The notes beneath the pieces were generated by a model, which had not been told where the DNA came from, did not search any database, and was given only the letters and a program-made list of their open reading frames with translations. Shown one piece after another: positions 1 through 8,253 of a stretch of DNA of 64,000 bases (positions are counted from its first letter, which is position 1; every line of letters starts with the position of its first letter). Source of the DNA: Segnochrobactrum spirostomi (GTDB taxonomy: Bacteria; Pseudomonadota; Alphaproteobacteria; Rhizobiales; Segnochrobactraceae); assembly GCF_009600605.1 (NCBI RefSeq), contig NZ_VWNA01000001.1, positions 310,001 to 374,000 of the forward strand, read 5' to 3'. The translations under genes were made by a program, and so were the position numbers.

Positions 1-6
1 CATCGC

Positions 7-1005
7 GTGCGGGCGAAGACACATATCCGATTGAAGACCGTGGCCTCCGTCACCGTGGTCTCCGCGCTGATCGGGACGAGTTTCACATCCGATTTGACCC
101 GCCCGCTCGCGGTGCTCGCCTCCGCCGCGACGGGGGGCATGATCGGCTGCCTGATCGCCCTGTTCGAGATCGCCGCCCGGGCTTCGGTGGCCGCGCCGCT
201 GCGCCGCGCGCCGTTCTGGCTCGCATTCCTGATCCGCGCGGGCCTCTACACATCGATCATCTTCGGCGTCGGGCGCTTCATGCGCTATGCGACCCACGAC
301 GAGGAGAAGCTCGCCGCCGCCGTCGATATCGACATCGTCAGCGCCCTGCTCGTCGCAGTCGCCTTCAATTTCGCCTTCGCGCTCCGCCGGCTCATCGGGC
401 CGAGGCCGTTCTTCGCCCTCCTCACCGGGCGCTATCACCGGCCACGGCGGGAGGACCACGTCGTCCTGTTCCTCGACCTTCTGGGCTCGACGACCCTTGC
501 CGAGCGGATCGGCGACGCCGCGTTCCTGAGCTTTCTCGACCGTGTCTACAGCGACATGAGCGACACGATCCTGGAGGCGGGCGGCGAGATCTACCGCTAT
601 GTCGGCGACGAGATCATCATCACGTGGCGGCTCGACGAGCCGCAATCGGCGAAGGCGCTCACCTGCCTGATCGAGATCCGCCGCCTGCTCGCGGCGCGGG
701 GCGACCATTATCGCAAGACCTACGGCGCCGAGCCACGCTTCCGAGCCGGCATGCATGCCGGCCCGCTGATGGTGGGCGAGATCGGCGACATGAAGCGCGA
801 GATCATCCTGCTCGGCGACACGATGAACACCGCGGCCCGCATCGAAGACGCGTGCCGGACCTTCGGCCGGCTGACGATCCTGTCCGCCTCGGCGCTCGCC
901 GCCGTGTCGCCGCTCCCGCCGGGCCTTGCCGCGGAACCACTCGGAGAAATCCCCCTGCGCGGCAAGACGGCCGCGCTGGAACTCTACGCCGTCGAGGCCG
1001 GGTGA
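7..1005 (+). CDS. Membrane-bound class III adenylate/guanylate cyclase (5' end uncertain)
   Basis: Class III nucleotide cyclase that would make cAMP (or cGMP) from ATP (or GTP) at the inner membrane. The first ~140 residues hold about four hydrophobic segments and no recognisable sensor domain. The catalytic domain starts near residue 150 with VVLFLDLLGSTTLAERIGD, which carries the first metal-binding Asp, and continues with a second metal Asp in GDEIIITW and the NTAARIE motif with the transition-state Asn and Arg. The Lys in GDMKREI is at the adenine-specifying position, so ATP is the likelier substrate. The first usable start is GTG at base 7, but the frame is open to the window edge and the true start may lie outside. 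The next gene is convergent. Confidence 0.8.
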   Translation: MRAKTHIRLKTVASVTVVSALIGTSFTSDLTRPLAVLASAATGGMIGCLIALFEIAARASVAAPLRRAPFWLAFLIRAGLYTSIIFGVGRFMRYATHDEEKLAAAVDIDIVSALLVAVAFNFAFALRRLIGPRPFFALLTGRYHRPRREDHVVLFLDLLGSTTLAERIGDAAFLSFLDRVYSDMSDTILEAGGEIYRYVGDEIIITWRLDEPQSAKALTCLIEIRRLLAARGDHYRKTYGAEPRFRAGMHAGPLMVGEIGDMKREIILLGDTMNTAARIEDACRTFGRLTILSASALAAVSPLPPGLAAEPLGEIPLRGKTAALELYAVEAG

Positions 1006-1011
1006 CGCCTT

Positions 1012-1800
1012 TCAGAGCATCGAGCGCGCCGCGCCGCCGTCGATCGTGAGCGCCGTCCCGGTGATGAAGCCGGCCTTCCGGCTCGCCAGGAACGCGGCGG
1101 CCGCCCCGAACTCCTCCGGCGTGCCGAACCGGCGGACCGGGATCGCGGCCGCGTTCTCCGCCCTCACCGTCGCCACATCCAGGCCGCGGCGCTCCGCATC
1201 CGCCCGCACGAACGATTCGATACGCGCCGTCGCGTGGCTACCCGGCAGGAGGAGGTTCACCGTCACGCCGTCGCCGGCGACCTCGTCGGCGAGCGTCTTC
1301 GCCCAGCCGGCGACCGCTCCGCGGAGCGAGTTCGACATCACCAGCCCCTCGATCGGCTCTCGAACGCTGACCGAGGCGACGATGAGGATGCGGCCGAATC
1401 GGCGGTCGCGCATGCCGGGCAGCAGATGAGTGGCGATTCGCATGTTGGCGAGCACCATCGTCTCGAACTGGTGGCGCCAGGCGGCCGGGTCGATCGCGGC
1501 GGCCGAGCCGACCGGCGGTCCGCCGCCGTTGAGCACGACGATGTCGATGGCGGGGAAATCCTCGTCGAGTGTCGCGATCAGACGGGTCACCTCCGTCGAG
1601 TCCGACAGGTCGGCCGCGAAAGCCCGTGACCCCGCCGCCTTGGCCTTGAGAACCGCCAAGGTTTCCGCGCTCGCCGCCGCATCCCGGCCGACGATCGCCA
1701 CCGTCGCGCCCTCACCGGCGAGGGCCTCCGCGACGCCGCGTCCGAGCCCCTTGTTACCCCCGAGAACGAGGGCCCGCGCACCCCGAAGTTCCAGATCCAT
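1012..1800 (-). CDS. SDR-family oxidoreductase lacking the canonical YxxxK
   Basis: Short-chain dehydrogenase/reductase fold of 262 residues. The Rossmann motif GGNKGLGRG is at residues 14-22, an NGGGPP turn at 91-96 stands where NNAG is usual, and the C-terminus has the usual FITGTALTIDGG. The catalytic Ser is present (around residue 143), but the Tyr and Lys expected near 156 and 160 are replaced within MSNSLRGA by Ser/Asn and Arg. This is a known atypical branch annotated as FabG-like, and its reaction cannot be assigned. I chose ATG 1800 because GGGAGG lies just upstream; an in-frame ATG further upstream lacks such a site. The gene is divergent from the glutamine-synthetase-like gene at 1922. 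Confidence 0.85.
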   Translation of the reverse strand: MDLELRGARALVLGGNKGLGRGVAEALAGEGATVAIVGRDAAASAETLAVLKAKAAGSRAFAADLSDSTEVTRLIATLDEDFPAIDIVVLNGGGPPVGSAAAIDPAAWRHQFETMVLANMRIATHLLPGMRDRRFGRILIVASVSVREPIEGLVMSNSLRGAVAGWAKTLADEVAGDGVTVNLLLPGSHATARIESFVRADAERRGLDVATVRAENAAAIPVRRFGTPEEFGAAAAFLASRKAGFITGTALTIDGGAARSML

Positions 1801-1921
1801 GATCCCTCCCGCATCGGCCCGATCGGCCGTCGCCATACTTTCACCCGCGCACACTAGGCCGCAGCGCGGCGGCCCGCTAAGATGAGGCGTCGACCATTGA
1901 GCTCCGCACAACGGGAAAATC

Positions 1922-3322
1922 ATGTCGAAGAAGAAGAAAACCGAGCGCCCGGAAGACCGCGCGCGCGGTGTCGCCTCGTTCGAAGAAGCCGCGACGTGGC
2001 TCTCGCAACGCGGCCTTGAGGATATCGAGTGCATCGTGCCGGACGTCGCCGGCGTCGCCCGCGGCAAGATGATGCCGGTGGAGAAATTCCTCTCCGGCCC
2101 CACCATGACCATGCCGACCTCGATCTTCACCCAGACGATCACGGGGGATTATCCGGAGGACGAGGAGGCGGACGAAATCTACGATCCGACCGACGGCGAC
2201 CTCGTTTTCGAGCCGGACTATTCGACCCTCGCGGTGGTGCCGTGGGCGAGCGACCCGACTGCCCAGATCATCCACGACGCCTACCACAAGGACGGCCGTC
2301 CGGTGGACACCGCACCGCGCCAGGTGCTGCGGCGGGTGATCGATCTCTACGCCCATCGCGGCTGGAAAGCGGTCGTGGCGCCCGAGATCGAGTTCTACCT
2401 GATCGAGCCGAACACCGATCCCGATTATCCGCTGAAGCCGCCGATCGGCCGCTCCGGCCGGCCGGAGATCGGCCGCCAGTCCTATTCGATCGCGGCGGTC
2501 AACGAGTTCGACGCGCTGTTCGACGACATCTACGACTTCTCGGAGGCGCAGGGGCTCGAGATCGATACCCTGATCCACGAGGAGGGCTCCGCGCAGATGG
2601 AGATCAACCTCCTTCACGGCAGCCCGCTCGAGCTCGCCGACCAGGTGTTCCTCTTCAAGCGCACCATCCGCGAGGCCGCGCTGCGCCACAAGATGTACGC
2701 CACCTTCATGGCGAAGCCGATGAGCAACGAGCCGGGCTCGGCGATGCACATTCACCAGTCGGTGGTGAACGCCGAGACGGGGCGCAACATCTTCTCGGAC
2801 GAGGACGGCACGCCGACGCGGGAGTTTTTCTCCTTCATCGCCGGCCAGCAGCGCTTCCTGCCAAGCGTGCTGTGCATCATGGCGCCGTACGTGAACTCGT
2901 ACCGTCGCCTGACGCGCGCCTCGGTCGCCCCGATCAACGTCCACTGGGGATATGACAACCGCACGGTCGGCCTGCGCGTGCCGAATTCCTCGCCCCAGGC
3001 GCGGCGGGTGGAGAACCGGGTTCCGTCGTCGGATTCCAACCCCTATCTCGCCATCGCCGCCTCGCTCGCCTGCGGCTATCTCGGCATGATCAGCGGCCTG
3101 TCTCCCGACGATCCGGTGGACGGCTCGGCCCGCCAGCTCCCGTTCGGCCTGCCGCGCGGCCTGCTCGAGTCCGTCGTCAAGTTCGAGGAGTGCGAAGAGC
3201 TCGTCGATATCTTCGGCAAGTCCTTCGTCGCCACCTACCGGGCGATCAAGCAGGCCGAGTACGAGACGTTCATGAGCGTCATCAGCCCGTGGGAGCGGGA
3301 ATATCTGCTGCTCAACGTGTGA
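1922..3322 (+). CDS. puuA: Glutamine synthetase family protein, PuuA-like gamma-glutamyl-amine ligase
   Basis: 466-residue glutamine synthetase fold. In this branch ATP is used to join the gamma-carboxyl of glutamate to an amine such as putrescine. Visible active-site elements are the metal glutamates in APEIEFYLIEP, the EEGSAQMEINL strand, the MHIHQS histidine motif, and the late NRVPSSDSNPYLAIAASLACG segment that closes the glutamate site. The length and the lack of an adenylylation-site tail separate it from true GlnA. A PuuB-like oxidase follows 0.5 kb downstream, interrupted by a GIY-YIG gene, which supports a gamma-glutamyl-amine route. The exact amine is not shown by the sequence. The symbol is by resemblance and other glutamylated amines are possible. 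Confidence 0.75.
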   Translation: MSKKKKTERPEDRARGVASFEEAATWLSQRGLEDIECIVPDVAGVARGKMMPVEKFLSGPTMTMPTSIFTQTITGDYPEDEEADEIYDPTDGDLVFEPDYSTLAVVPWASDPTAQIIHDAYHKDGRPVDTAPRQVLRRVIDLYAHRGWKAVVAPEIEFYLIEPNTDPDYPLKPPIGRSGRPEIGRQSYSIAAVNEFDALFDDIYDFSEAQGLEIDTLIHEEGSAQMEINLLHGSPLELADQVFLFKRTIREAALRHKMYATFMAKPMSNEPGSAMHIHQSVVNAETGRNIFSDEDGTPTREFFSFIAGQQRFLPSVLCIMAPYVNSYRRLTRASVAPINVHWGYDNRTVGLRVPNSSPQARRVENRVPSSDSNPYLAIAASLACGYLGMISGLSPDDPVDGSARQLPFGLPRGLLESVVKFEECEELVDIFGKSFVATYRAIKQAEYETFMSVISPWEREYLLLNV

Positions 3323-3351
3323 GCGGGAGATCCGACCTTTCGCCTCTCCTC

Positions 3352-3396
3352 CTCTCGGCGTCATGCCCCGGCTTGTCCGGGGCATGACGCCGAGAG
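3352..3396. repeat. Perfect 20-bp palindromic repeat (hairpin)
   Basis: Two 20-base arms, 3352-3371 and 3377-3396, are perfect reverse complements around a 5-base loop (CTTGT). The core CCGGCTTGTCCGGGGCATGACG resembles the element near 20875. It lies 30 bases after the puuA-like stop, so it could end transcription, but no T run follows. It looks more like a member of the dispersed GTCAT-CCCGG palindromes found in alphaproteobacterial intergenic regions. Confidence 0.8.
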
Positions 3397-3492
3397 AGGT
3401 GTGAACACCGCGCGGAACGGGGCTGTGTTCAGACCCTGACGGCGGGTGCGCTCGGGCGCACCGCACACGAAGGTGCAAGAACGGGGCGAGAC

Positions 3493-3780
3493 GTGACCGG
3501 TTGGGTCTACATCGTCACCAACAAGCCGCAGGGCACGTTCTATGTGGGCGTGACCAACGACATCGCCCGCCGCACCTACGAGCACAGAACCACGCAATAT
3601 CCGAGCTTCACCAGCCGCTACAGGCTGTTCGGGCTCGTCTGGTACGAGCCGCACGACGCCATGCCGCTCGCGATCCACCGCGAGAAGCGCCTGAAAAAAT
3701 GGCCGAGGGTATGGAAGATCAACCTGATCGAGACATTCAACCCGGAATGGCTCGATCTCTACGAGACGCTCAACGCCTGA
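3493..3780 (+). CDS. GIY-YIG domain protein (UPF0213-like)
   Basis: 95 residues covering a single GIY-YIG nuclease domain. The opening GWVYIVTNKP and FYVGVTND give the two conserved Tyr/Gly strands (VYI standing for GIY and YVG for YIG), and the Arg of ARRTYEH is the usual catalytic Arg. Stand-alone proteins of this size are common in Hyphomicrobiales and have no firmly known role; DNA repair or mobile-element origin are both possible. The start is GTG. It sits between the puuA-like and puuB-like genes and just after a long palindromic repeat, so it may have been inserted into an amine operon. Confidence 0.85.
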   Translation: MTGWVYIVTNKPQGTFYVGVTNDIARRTYEHRTTQYPSFTSRYRLFGLVWYEPHDAMPLAIHREKRLKKWPRVWKINLIETFNPEWLDLYETLNA

Positions 3781-3814
3781 GCCCGACGGGCCGGGACCCG
3801 GAGTGCCGCCGATC

Positions 3815-5095
3815 ATGACCACCGCCCTGCCCGCCCATGCCCCGAGCTATTACGCCGCGACCGCTGTCGGGTTGCGCGAACGGCCGCGGCTCGACGGGTC
3901 GGCGACGGCGGACGTGTGCATCGTCGGCGGCGGCTTCACGGGCCTCTCCGCCGCCCTCCATCTCGCCGAGCGCGGCCGCAAGGTCGTGCTGCTTGAGGCG
4001 AAGCGGCTCGGCTGGGGCGCCACGGGGCGCAACGGCGGCCAGCTCCACACCGGCCAGCGCCGGCCGCAGGACTGGATCGAGGCCCGCTTCGGCCGCGAGG
4101 AGGCCCACCGCCTCTGGAGCCTCGCCGAAGATGCGAAGGCGCTCGTGTTCGACCTCGCCGCTCGCCACGACATCGCCTGCGACCTCACTCCCGGCCTCAT
4201 CCATGCGCTGCACCGGGAGAGCGAGATCGCCGACGAAAAGGCGAGCCTCGAGCACATGCGGGCCGAGTACGGCTACGACAAGCTCGACTTCCTCTCCCGC
4301 GAGGAGCTGCGCGCCGCGATCGGCACCGACTTCTACGCCGCCGGCAGCCGCGACCGCGGTGCCGCCCATCTCCACCCGCTCTCCTTCGCCCTCGGGCTCG
4401 CTGCGGCGGCCGAGCGGGCCGGTGCGCAGCTCTACGAGGGCTCGCCGGTGAAGGCCGTGCGCCAGGGCCGACGCTTCAGCGTCGAGACCACGACCGGGAC
4501 GATCGAGGCCGACGATGTGCTGCTCGCCGGCAACGGCTACCTCGCCGGCATCGAGCCGACCGTCGAGGCCCGCGTGCTGCCGATCAAGAACTACGTGCTC
4601 GCCACCGCGCCGCTCAAGAACGCGGCCGAGATCATCCCCGGCAACGAGTGCATCGCCGACAGCCGCTTCGTGGTGCGCTATTGGCGCCTCACCGCCGATG
4701 GGCGGATGCTGTTCGGCGGCGGTGAGACCTACGGCAACCGCGAGCCGGCCGACCTCAAGGGCTTCGTGCGCCGCTACATGCTCGAGCTCTATCCCGGTCT
4801 CGCCGATACACCGATCGACTATGCCTGGGGCGGCACGCTCGCCGTCACCCGCGAGCGCATGCCGATGGTCCGGCGGGTACGGCCCGGCCTGTACGCCGCC
4901 ACGGGCTATTCGGGTCAAGGCGTCGCGATCGCCCCGTTCGCCGGCAAGCTCGTGGCGGACGCGATCGCCGGCGAGACCGACGGGCTGGACATCTTCTCCC
5001 GCATCCCGGTGCCGCCCTTCCCCGGTGGCACGCTGCTGCGCAAGCCGCTCATGATCCTCGCCATGCTGTGGTTCGCCATGCGCGACCGCATGTGA
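3815..5095 (+). CDS. puuB: FAD-dependent oxidase of the DAO family, PuuB-like (gamma-glutamylputrescine oxidase)
   Basis: 426-residue D-amino-acid-oxidase-type flavoprotein, the same length as E. coli PuuB. The N-terminal Rossmann motif VCIVGGGFTGLSAALHLAER binds FAD, and GWGATGRNGGQ is the conserved loop of this family. The C-terminal ATGYSGQGVAIAP matches the second FAD-contact motif. The expected reaction is oxygen-dependent oxidation of a gamma-glutamyl-amine to the gamma-glutamyl-aldehyde with release of ammonia and hydrogen peroxide. Pairing with the ligase at 1922 supports this. ATG 3815 was preferred over GTG 3803 because a GGAG precedes it and the GTG overlaps that site. No dedicated aldehyde dehydrogenase follows directly; one is present at 19468. 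Confidence 0.8.
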   Translation: MTTALPAHAPSYYAATAVGLRERPRLDGSATADVCIVGGGFTGLSAALHLAERGRKVVLLEAKRLGWGATGRNGGQLHTGQRRPQDWIEARFGREEAHRLWSLAEDAKALVFDLAARHDIACDLTPGLIHALHRESEIADEKASLEHMRAEYGYDKLDFLSREELRAAIGTDFYAAGSRDRGAAHLHPLSFALGLAAAAERAGAQLYEGSPVKAVRQGRRFSVETTTGTIEADDVLLAGNGYLAGIEPTVEARVLPIKNYVLATAPLKNAAEIIPGNECIADSRFVVRYWRLTADGRMLFGGGETYGNREPADLKGFVRRYMLELYPGLADTPIDYAWGGTLAVTRERMPMVRRVRPGLYAATGYSGQGVAIAPFAGKLVADAIAGETDGLDIFSRIPVPPFPGGTLLRKPLMILAMLWFAMRDRM

Positions 5096-5138
5096 CATCG
5101 CGACGGGATGGGCGGCACTCGACATGAGGAGACCTCGC

Positions 5139-5548
5139 ATGCCCTTGCGCTCACTCACCAAGCGTCGGCTGATCGCCCTCGTCGCCCTCGTACTCGCGAC
5201 GGGCGCGCCCTCGTTCGCCGACGAGAGCGCGCCCCACGGCAGCCCGAGCGCCGCCGGGGGACCTGCTGCGCGAGCCTCGCCGAGGTGCGCACGCACATCG
5301 ACGCCATCGACACGCAGATCCTGAAGCTGATGGCCGAGCGGCAGACCTACGTCCATGAAGCCGGGCGATTCAAGCCGAGCGTCGCCAAGGTGCAGGACGA
5401 CAAGCGCGTCGCCGCGATCATCGCCAAGGTGCGCGCCGAGGCGACGACGCTCGGCCTCTCGCCGGACGTCGCCGAGGCGACCTTCCGCGCCATGATCGCG
5501 GCCTTCACCGAAGACGAGAAGAAACAGGTCGGCGCCCGCACACCGTAA
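5139..5548 (+). pseudogene. Exported chorismate mutase (AroQ/PchB fold), frameshifted
   Basis: The reading frame opening at ATG 5139 (AGGAG seven bases upstream) codes a signal peptide, LTKRRLIALVALVLATGAP then SFADES, but then runs out of homology. A different frame from about 5260 to the stop at 5546 codes a complete AroQ-type domain: CASLAEVRTHIDAIDTQILK, the AERQTYV segment, the AGRF turn, DDKRVAAIIAKVRAEA and the final helix. The pattern matches chorismate mutase/PchB, including the helix-1 Arg and the AERxxYV helix. Adding one G to the G5 run at 5256-5260 joins both halves without a break. It is either a sequencing indel, a recent null mutation, or a slippery site. If intact, the product would be a periplasmic chorismate mutase. 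Confidence 0.7.
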
Positions 5549-5612
5549 GTCTATCCGAGCCGGACAAGGTCACGCGGAGGAACGCGACCGGCGCAGACCG
5601 CGTTTCTGGCTC

Positions 5613-6584
5613 ATGTCGGCCTCGTCCCGCAGCACCCGCGGCCTTGTCCGCGTCGGCATCTCCGGCTGGACCTACGCACCCTGGCGGGGCGTGTTCTATC
5701 CGCCCGGGCTGAAGCAGAGCTCCGAGCTCCCCTACGCGGCCGAGACCTTTCCCTCAATCGAGATCAACGGCACCTTCTACGGTCTCCAGAAGCCCACAGC
5801 CTTCCGCGCCTGGCGGGACGCGACACCGGACGATTTCGTCTTTGCCGTCAAGGGCTCGCGCTACATCACCCATCTCAAGCGGCTCAAAGACATCGAGACG
5901 CCGCTCGCCAATTTCCTCGCCTCGGGGCTCCTCGCCCTCGGGTCGAAGCTCGGGCCGATCCTGTGGCAATTCCCGCCGCACTTCCGCTACGACCGCGATC
6001 GCCTCGAACCCTTTCTCGCCATGCTGCCGAAAGATACGAAAGCCGCGGCAGCGTTTGCCGCGCGGCACGACACGCGGGTCGAGGGGCGCTGTGTAACCGA
6101 GACGGACCGCAAGCGCCCGCTGCGGCACGCCGTCGAAATCCGCCACGAGAGCTTCCGCGACCCCGACTTCGTCGCGCTGCTCAAGGCCTACAACGTGGCG
6201 CTGGTGTTCGCCGACACCGTCGAGTGGCCCTATTTCGAGGACGTCACGGCCGACTTCGTCTATGCGCGGCTGCACGGCTCGCAGGAGCTCTATGCCAGCG
6301 GCTATTCCGACGACGCCCTCGATCGCTGGGCGGCTCGATTTCGCGCCTGGTCGGAGGGCGGCGAACCGGACGATGCCGACCGCATCGGCGGCCCGGCCCG
6401 ACGCCAGCGCGGCCGCGACTGCTACGTCTACTTCGACAACGACATGAAAGTCCGCGCCCCGTTCGACGCCCTGTCGCTGGCGGCAAAGCTCGGTCTCGCC
6501 TTGGCGGCGCCGGACGCGTCTCGCCCGGGGCGTTCACCCCACCCCGGCGCTACGCGCCGACCCTCCCCCTCCAGGGGAGGGTGA
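5613..6584 (+). CDS. DUF72 family (YecE-like) TIM-barrel protein
   Basis: 323-residue DUF72 protein. Typical motifs are VRVGISGWTYAPWRGVFYP at the N-terminus, the INGTFYG strand, FAVKGSRYITH, ILWQFPP, AVEIRHESF, YARLHGS and the CYVYFDND strand near the end. The family has a TIM-barrel fold and an unproven function, with suggested links to DNA repair or metal clusters. The natural end of the domain is near LSLAAKLGLALAA. The last ~20 residues (PDASRPGRSPHP and onward) and the stop codon are coded by the palindromic repeat that begins at 6517, so the C-terminus appears to have been rewritten by repeat insertion. Confidence 0.85.
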   Translation: MSASSRSTRGLVRVGISGWTYAPWRGVFYPPGLKQSSELPYAAETFPSIEINGTFYGLQKPTAFRAWRDATPDDFVFAVKGSRYITHLKRLKDIETPLANFLASGLLALGSKLGPILWQFPPHFRYDRDRLEPFLAMLPKDTKAAAAFAARHDTRVEGRCVTETDRKRPLRHAVEIRHESFRDPDFVALLKAYNVALVFADTVEWPYFEDVTADFVYARLHGSQELYASGYSDDALDRWAARFRAWSEGGEPDDADRIGGPARRQRGRDCYVYFDNDMKVRAPFDALSLAAKLGLALAAPDASRPGRSPHPGATRRPSPSRGG

Positions 6585-6690
6585 AGGCGTCGTGTTTTGA
6601 AGGGGATGGAACTAACGTTTGAAGTGGTGCACCAACCCTCCCCTGCCAGGGTGAGGGGCGACGGCCGAAGGCCGGCGAGGTGGGGGCGGC
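6517..6690. repeat. Palindrome-rich repeat, copy A
   Basis: First of two tandem copies of a ~174-bp unit repeating with an exact 219-base period. It holds a CCCTCCCC/GGGGAGGG hairpin at 6561-6581, a second CCCTCCCC-rich block near 6633, and the GGCCGAAGGCC core near 6663. Its left part is translated as the C-terminal tail of the DUF72 protein. The sequence resembles the CCCTCCCC/GGGGAGGG intergenic elements abundant in Hyphomicrobiales. Confidence 0.85.
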
Positions 6691-6735
6691 GAGGCGTTCA
6701 CCCCACATACGTCTAACGGAAGACACGCGCGATGC

Positions 6736-6909
6736 CGTCTCGCCCGGGGCGTTCACCCCACCCCGGCGCTACGCGCCGACCCTCCCCCTCCAGGGGAGGG
6801 TGAGGGCGTCTTGTTTTGAGGGACTTGGCGCTCACCTCTGAAGTGACACACCAACCCTCCCCTGCTAGGGGGAGGGTCGACGGCCGAAGGCCGGCGGGGT
6901 GGGGTCGGC
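6736..6909. repeat. Palindrome-rich repeat, copy B
   Basis: Second copy of the unit at 6517, nearly identical over its first ~80 bases and more diverged afterwards but without net length change. It contains the same CCCTCCCC/GGGGAGGG hairpin at 6780-6800 and GGCCGAAGGCC core. Together the copies fill the gap between the DUF72 gene and the convergent DUF934 gene; I see no gene in between. They may serve as bidirectional terminators. Confidence 0.85.
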
Positions 6910-6946
6910 GGCGCAGGCGCCGCGGTCGCGCACGAGGCGCCGCCCC

Positions 6947-7459
6947 TCACTGCACCCGGACGCGGCCCCAGGCGCGGTGGCCGGCCGGGGCTTCCGCCTC
7001 GGCCGGGATCGGCTGGTAGAACACCGGCACCTCGGGGATGCGGCCCTCGGCAAGACGCCGCCGGGTCGGCTCGTTGACGACGACGAGCGCATCGATGCCG
7101 CAGCGGCGCATCAGCGGCACCTGATCGATCAGCACATTGCCGACGGCGCGCAGTTCACCGCGATAGCCGTAGCGCTCGCGCAGGAGGCGCGCGGTCGAAT
7201 AATTGCGGCCGTCCGTGTAGCTCGGAAAGGCGAGCGCGATGACCGAGAAGCGGGACACGTCGTCGGCCACCGCCTCGATCGCCTCGCCGGGGGCGACGTG
7301 GAGGCCGAGGGGCCGGTTGTCGCCGGAGAGATGCTCCCGCTCGGCCTCAAAGCGGGCGAGAGAGAGGATGACCCCTCCCTCGGGCGGAATCGCCTCGTCG
7401 TCGGCGAGCGTGCGCCACGTGTCGGGCTCGAAGCGCCCGTTGCGGAAGATGTCGGCCAT
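6947..7459 (-). CDS. DUF934 protein, sulfite reduction accessory
   Basis: 170-residue DUF934 (COG3749) protein. It shows the family core SRFSVIALAFPSYTDGRNYS, then LLRERYGYRGELRAVGNVLIDQVPLMRRCG. These proteins nearly always sit at the end of assimilatory sulfite reductase operons and are annotated as probable oxidoreductases of sulfite reduction, though a direct biochemical role is not established. It is the last gene of the cysG-DUF2849-cysI-cysH-DUF934 set, 32 bases after cysH on the same strand. Confidence 0.9.
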   Translation of the reverse strand: MADIFRNGRFEPDTWRTLADDEAIPPEGGVILSLARFEAEREHLSGDNRPLGLHVAPGEAIEAVADDVSRFSVIALAFPSYTDGRNYSTARLLRERYGYRGELRAVGNVLIDQVPLMRRCGIDALVVVNEPTRRRLAEGRIPEVPVFYQPIPAEAEAPAGHRAWGRVRVQ

Positions 7460-7491
7460 CAGATCGCCCTGTCCTTGTTCCGGCCGGCGGC

Positions 7492-8253
7492 TCAGATGCC
7501 GCTACCGTCCGCCTCGCGGCCGACGAGGCCGAGATGAATGCCGCATTCCGTCTTCGCGCCGCCGCGCCAGCGTCCGGCGCGCTCGTCCTCGCCGTCGGCG
7601 ACCTTGTCCGTGCACGGCATGCAGCCGATCGAGCGGAAGCCCTGCTCGACCAGCGGATGGGTCGGCAGGTCGTGGAGCGCCGCGTAGCCGTCGATGTCCG
7701 CGCGCGACCAGCGCGCGATCGGGTTGACCTTGACCCGGAACCCGTCCGCCTCGAAGGCCGGCAGCGCGGCGCGCGTCGCCGCCTGAAAGCGCTTGCGGCC
7801 CGAAATCCAGCCGTCGAAGCCGGCGAGCGCGCGGGCGAGCGGCTCGACCTTGCGGATGCGGCAGCACAGATCCGGCTGCGAGAACCACAAGGTGCCGTTC
7901 GGATCGATCTCCGCGAGCCGCGCCGGATCGGGGGCGATCGAGCGGACGTCGGTGAGGCCGAGGCGCTCGATCAGCCGGTCGCGATATCGCAGCGTCTCGG
8001 GGAAATGCTTGCCGGTTTCGAGGAAGATCACCGGCAGGTCGCGGTCCACGGTCGCGGCGAGGTGCAGGAGCACCGCCGAATCCGCCCCGAAGCTCGAGAC
8101 GAGGGCGATGCGGCCGGCGAGCACCGAACCGAGCGCGGCTTCGAGGATCTCTATCGCCGTGCCCGAACCATGGGCCGCCTCGAGGTCCTCGGCGAGGAGC
8201 GCCGCCGGCGACGGGCCGGCGACGGCCGGGATGATCGGCTCAACGCGCGCCAT
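7492..8253 (-). CDS. cysH: Adenylyl-sulfate reductase, thioredoxin-dependent, 4Fe-4S type
   Basis: 253-residue CysH. It reduces activated sulfate to sulfite in cytoplasmic assimilatory sulfate reduction. SSFGADSAVLLHLAA is the PP-loop-like nucleotide site, ISGRKRFQA contacts substrate, and KTECGIHL near the C-terminus holds the catalytic Cys. The pairs CC (LCCRIRKVEP) and CMPC (GCMPCTDK) are the four ligands of the 4Fe-4S cluster that marks the APS-reducing type rather than the cluster-free PAPS type. The start at 8253 lies inside the last 14 bases of cysI, which suggests translational coupling. A long open frame continues upstream but is antiparallel noise over cysI. Confidence 0.93.
   Translation of the reverse strand: MARVEPIIPAVAGPSPAALLAEDLEAAHGSGTAIEILEAALGSVLAGRIALVSSFGADSAVLLHLAATVDRDLPVIFLETGKHFPETLRYRDRLIERLGLTDVRSIAPDPARLAEIDPNGTLWFSQPDLCCRIRKVEPLARALAGFDGWISGRKRFQAATRAALPAFEADGFRVKVNPIARWSRADIDGYAALHDLPTHPLVEQGFRSIGCMPCTDKVADGEDERAGRWRGGAKTECGIHLGLVGREADGSGI

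Noticed and set aside
6550-6950. Short minus-strand frames (65-68 codons) starting MNAPGET or ending in the repeat region
   Set aside because: They are translations of the palindromic repeat and recur wherever the repeat occurs; no independent evidence of coding.
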